From NCBI RefSeq assembly GCF_007828215.1, contig NZ_VIUE01000002.1, positions 124,001-188,000 of the forward strand: DNA of 64,000 bases, in the 5' to 3' direction. The stretch's first letter is position 1, and each line of letters begins with the position of its first letter. This document shows positions 63,501 to 64,000 of this stretch, piece after piece. Source of the DNA: Pseudomonas sp. SJZ074 (GTDB taxonomy: Bacteria > Pseudomonadota > Gammaproteobacteria > Pseudomonadales > Pseudomonadaceae). Both the position numbers and the translations under genes were made by a program. Below the pieces are notes generated by a model. The model ran no database searches, was not told the origin of the DNA, and saw nothing but the letters and a program-made list of their open reading frames with translations.

Positions 63501-64000
63501 GGGGATGACACCTACCTGATCGACAACCTCGGTGACACGATCACCGAACTCGCCGACGAAGGCCGTGATCTGGTCCGCACGTCGGTCAGTCATACCCTGT
63601 CGACCAACGTCGAGGATGGTCAGCTGCTCGGCGTTGCCGCCATCAACCTGGTCGGTAACGCCGCGGACAACACGCTGTTCGGCAACAGCGCCGCCAACGT
63701 GTTGAATGGCCTGGACGGTGCGGACATCCTGGACGGTGGTGCGGGTGCCGATACCTTGATCGGTGGTACCGGCAACGACACATATATCGTCGATAACCTG
63801 AAGGACATCATCAGCGAAACCAGTACCCTGGACAGCGAAATCGATACCGTGCGTTCGTCGGTGAGCTGGACGCTGGGCGCCAATCTGGAAAACCTCACCT
63901 TGACTGGCACCGCCCTCATCAACGGTACCGGTAACACCCTGGACAACGTGCTGACCGGCAATGCCGCCAACAATACGCTGAACGGTGGAGCAGGCAACGA
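60519..64000 (+). CDS. Giant serralysin-type RTX metalloprotease (C-terminus off window)
   Basis: The frame from ATG 60519 (AGGAAG upstream) stays open for at least 1160 codons. Residues about 1-230 form an M10B metzincin domain: HEIGHALGLKH (Zn His 153, 157, 163) and Met-turn YTIMSYDN (Met 187). From about residue 300 come repeated RTX blocks, GGAGNDTYVVDN followed by SEIDTVRSSVSWTLGANLEN and NGTGNALxNVLTGNA, each about 85-90 residues. Classical AprA/serralysin is about 480 residues, so this is an extended form. It probably binds Ca outside the cell and is exported by the ABC-HlyD-TolC genes upstream. The secretion signal lies beyond the edge. Alternative: a surface-retained adhesin-protease. 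Confidence 0.9.
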   Translation, partial: MPSPFSYSSVSSATLTGNAQIDSLIYGTYWTGTSNGTSLTYSFITSDSVFASSYSYEREYIGKYVLSSTQKTAIASALDQWSSVANIKFTEVSETSANVGDLRFGGYFWMDSDTAAWGYFPGRSPVAGDVWIGRATNDPTPDQGSYDYLTFMHEIGHALGLKHPFSQGLTNKTVLAAQYDDVRYTIMSYDNAYSYEPTTPMLLDIAAIQRLYGANTQWQTGNNTYSWAADQKVFETIWDAGGTDTIDASNQAAAVRINLNEGQFSKIGKTFLDSNFRDFNEGLAIAYGAKIENAVGSAFDDTLIGNSLGNVLSGLAGKDTMVGGAGNDVYVVDNLGDIVSETSTLASEIDTVRSSVSWTLGANLENLVLTGTDHLNGTGNVLNNVLTGNDGNNVLNGGVGLDTLVGGEGNDTYVVDNLGDKVTELADAGRDLVRTSVSYTLSANVEDGQLLGTAALILVGNALDNSLTGNAAANVLNGQGGADTMMGGAGNDTYVVDNVGDTITEAGASLTEIDSVLSSISYTLGSNLEILTLSGTGSIDGTGNALNNRLTGNAGANVLDGGLGIDTLSGGTGNDTYVVDNLKDVVSETSTLASEIDTVRSSVSWTLGANLENLTLTGVAAINGTGNALANVLTGNAGNNVLNGGAGRDTLIGGAGDDTYLIDNLGDTITELADEGRDLVRTSVSHTLSTNVEDGQLLGIAAINLVGNAADNTLFGNSAANVLNGLDGADILDGGAGADTLIGGTGNDTYIVDNLKDVVSETSTLDSEIDTVRSSVSWALGANLENLTLTGVAAINGTGNALDNVLIGNAAANILNGLGGADSMMGGAGNDTYVVDNVGDTITEAGTSLTEIDSVLSSISYILGSNLEILTLSGTGSIDGTGNALNNRLTGNAGANVLDGGLGIDTLIGGAGNDTYLVDNLKDVVSETSTLASEIDTVRSSVSWTLGANLENLTLTGVAAINGTGNALANVLSGNAGNNVLNGGAGRDTLIGGAGDDTYLIDNLGDTITELADEGRDLVRTSVSHTLSTNVEDGQLLGVAAINLVGNAADNTLFGNSAANVLNGLDGADILDGGAGADTLIGGTGNDTYIVDNLKDIISETSTLDSEIDTVRSSVSWTLGANLENLTLTGTALINGTGNTLDNVLTGNAANNTLNGGAGN
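61951..63968 (+). repeat. 1,017-bp tandem duplication inside the RTX region
   Basis: Sequence from about 61951 recurs 1,017 bp later (339 codons, in frame) with few differences. For example CGTCGCTCACGGAAATCGAC is at 62041 and 63058, and CTGTTCGGCAACAGCGCC follows at the same offset. The second copy loses similarity near 63968. Shorter, more diverged repeats of about 260 bp lie within each copy. Confidence 0.88.

Noticed and set aside
61824..63593. Long open frame (589 codons) on the minus strand across the RTX repeats
   Set aside because: It is an antisense shadow of the repetitive RTX coding sequence; its own repeats mirror the plus-strand blocks, and the plus strand has the metzincin motifs and a proper start.

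Overview
The window is 64 kb of a high-GC gammaproteobacterial chromosome. Gene content and repeat families point to the Pseudomonas fluorescens species complex. It carries a Fap functional-amyloid operon, an mtlEFGKDYZ-type mannitol operon with mtlR, a mexEF-oprN-type efflux operon, lpxO, Ku/LigD, and many copies of the fluorescens-group 89-bp REP doublet (arms TGTGGGAGCG...CTCGCGA). No rRNA, tRNA, insertion sequence, prophage or CRISPR array was seen. The species cannot be fixed from this sequence alone.

Layout, left to right. 0-2.5 kb: fapABCD on the minus strand, with fapD cut by the window edge, a sigma-54-type promoter with an IHF-like site, and a leaky terminator between fapC and fapD. 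2.8-12 kb: nicotinamide riboside salvage (pnuC plus kinase), a Cache-domain chemoreceptor, uppP, azoR with a LysR regulator, a secreted hydrolase and an MFS transporter. 12-19.6 kb: an ABC-F ATPase, lpxO, a LigD without its phosphoesterase domain next to Ku, and a PQQ sugar dehydrogenase. 19.7-24.2 kb: an MFS/SDR operon divergent from a TetR-OhrR fusion regulator, then a catalytic-only threonine dehydratase behind a leader-peptide attenuator. 24.2-25.2 kb: small DUF1652 and DUF2790 genes, the first with an Anr/FNR box and an RsmA-type hairpin.

25.4-35 kb: the mannitol regulon. MtlEFGK imports polyols, MtlD oxidises them to ketoses, MtlY and MtlZ phosphorylate the products, and MtlR activates from a direct-repeat operator. 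35-48.4 kb: a glycosyltransferase and a dense signalling island with two CheY-like regulators, a three-receiver hybrid kinase, CheR, CheB, a receiver-kinase, a second hybrid kinase and a double-domain KaiC-like ATPase. 48.6-54.5 kb: mexEF-oprN. 54.8-64 kb: a periplasmic solute-binding-like protein and a complete type I secretion operon (ABC, HlyD, TolC) followed directly by its likely cargo, a giant serralysin-type metalloprotease whose RTX region holds a 1,017-bp in-frame tandem duplication and runs off the window.

I did not find a whole new defence or mobile system. The most unusual items are the TetR-OhrR fusion with a serine in place of the sensing cysteine and an operator-like palindrome inside its coding linker; the apparently leaderless Ile/Thr-rich leader peptide and attenuator before an ACT-less threonine dehydratase; the RTX duplication; and the KaiC/CheB/CheR/hybrid-kinase island.
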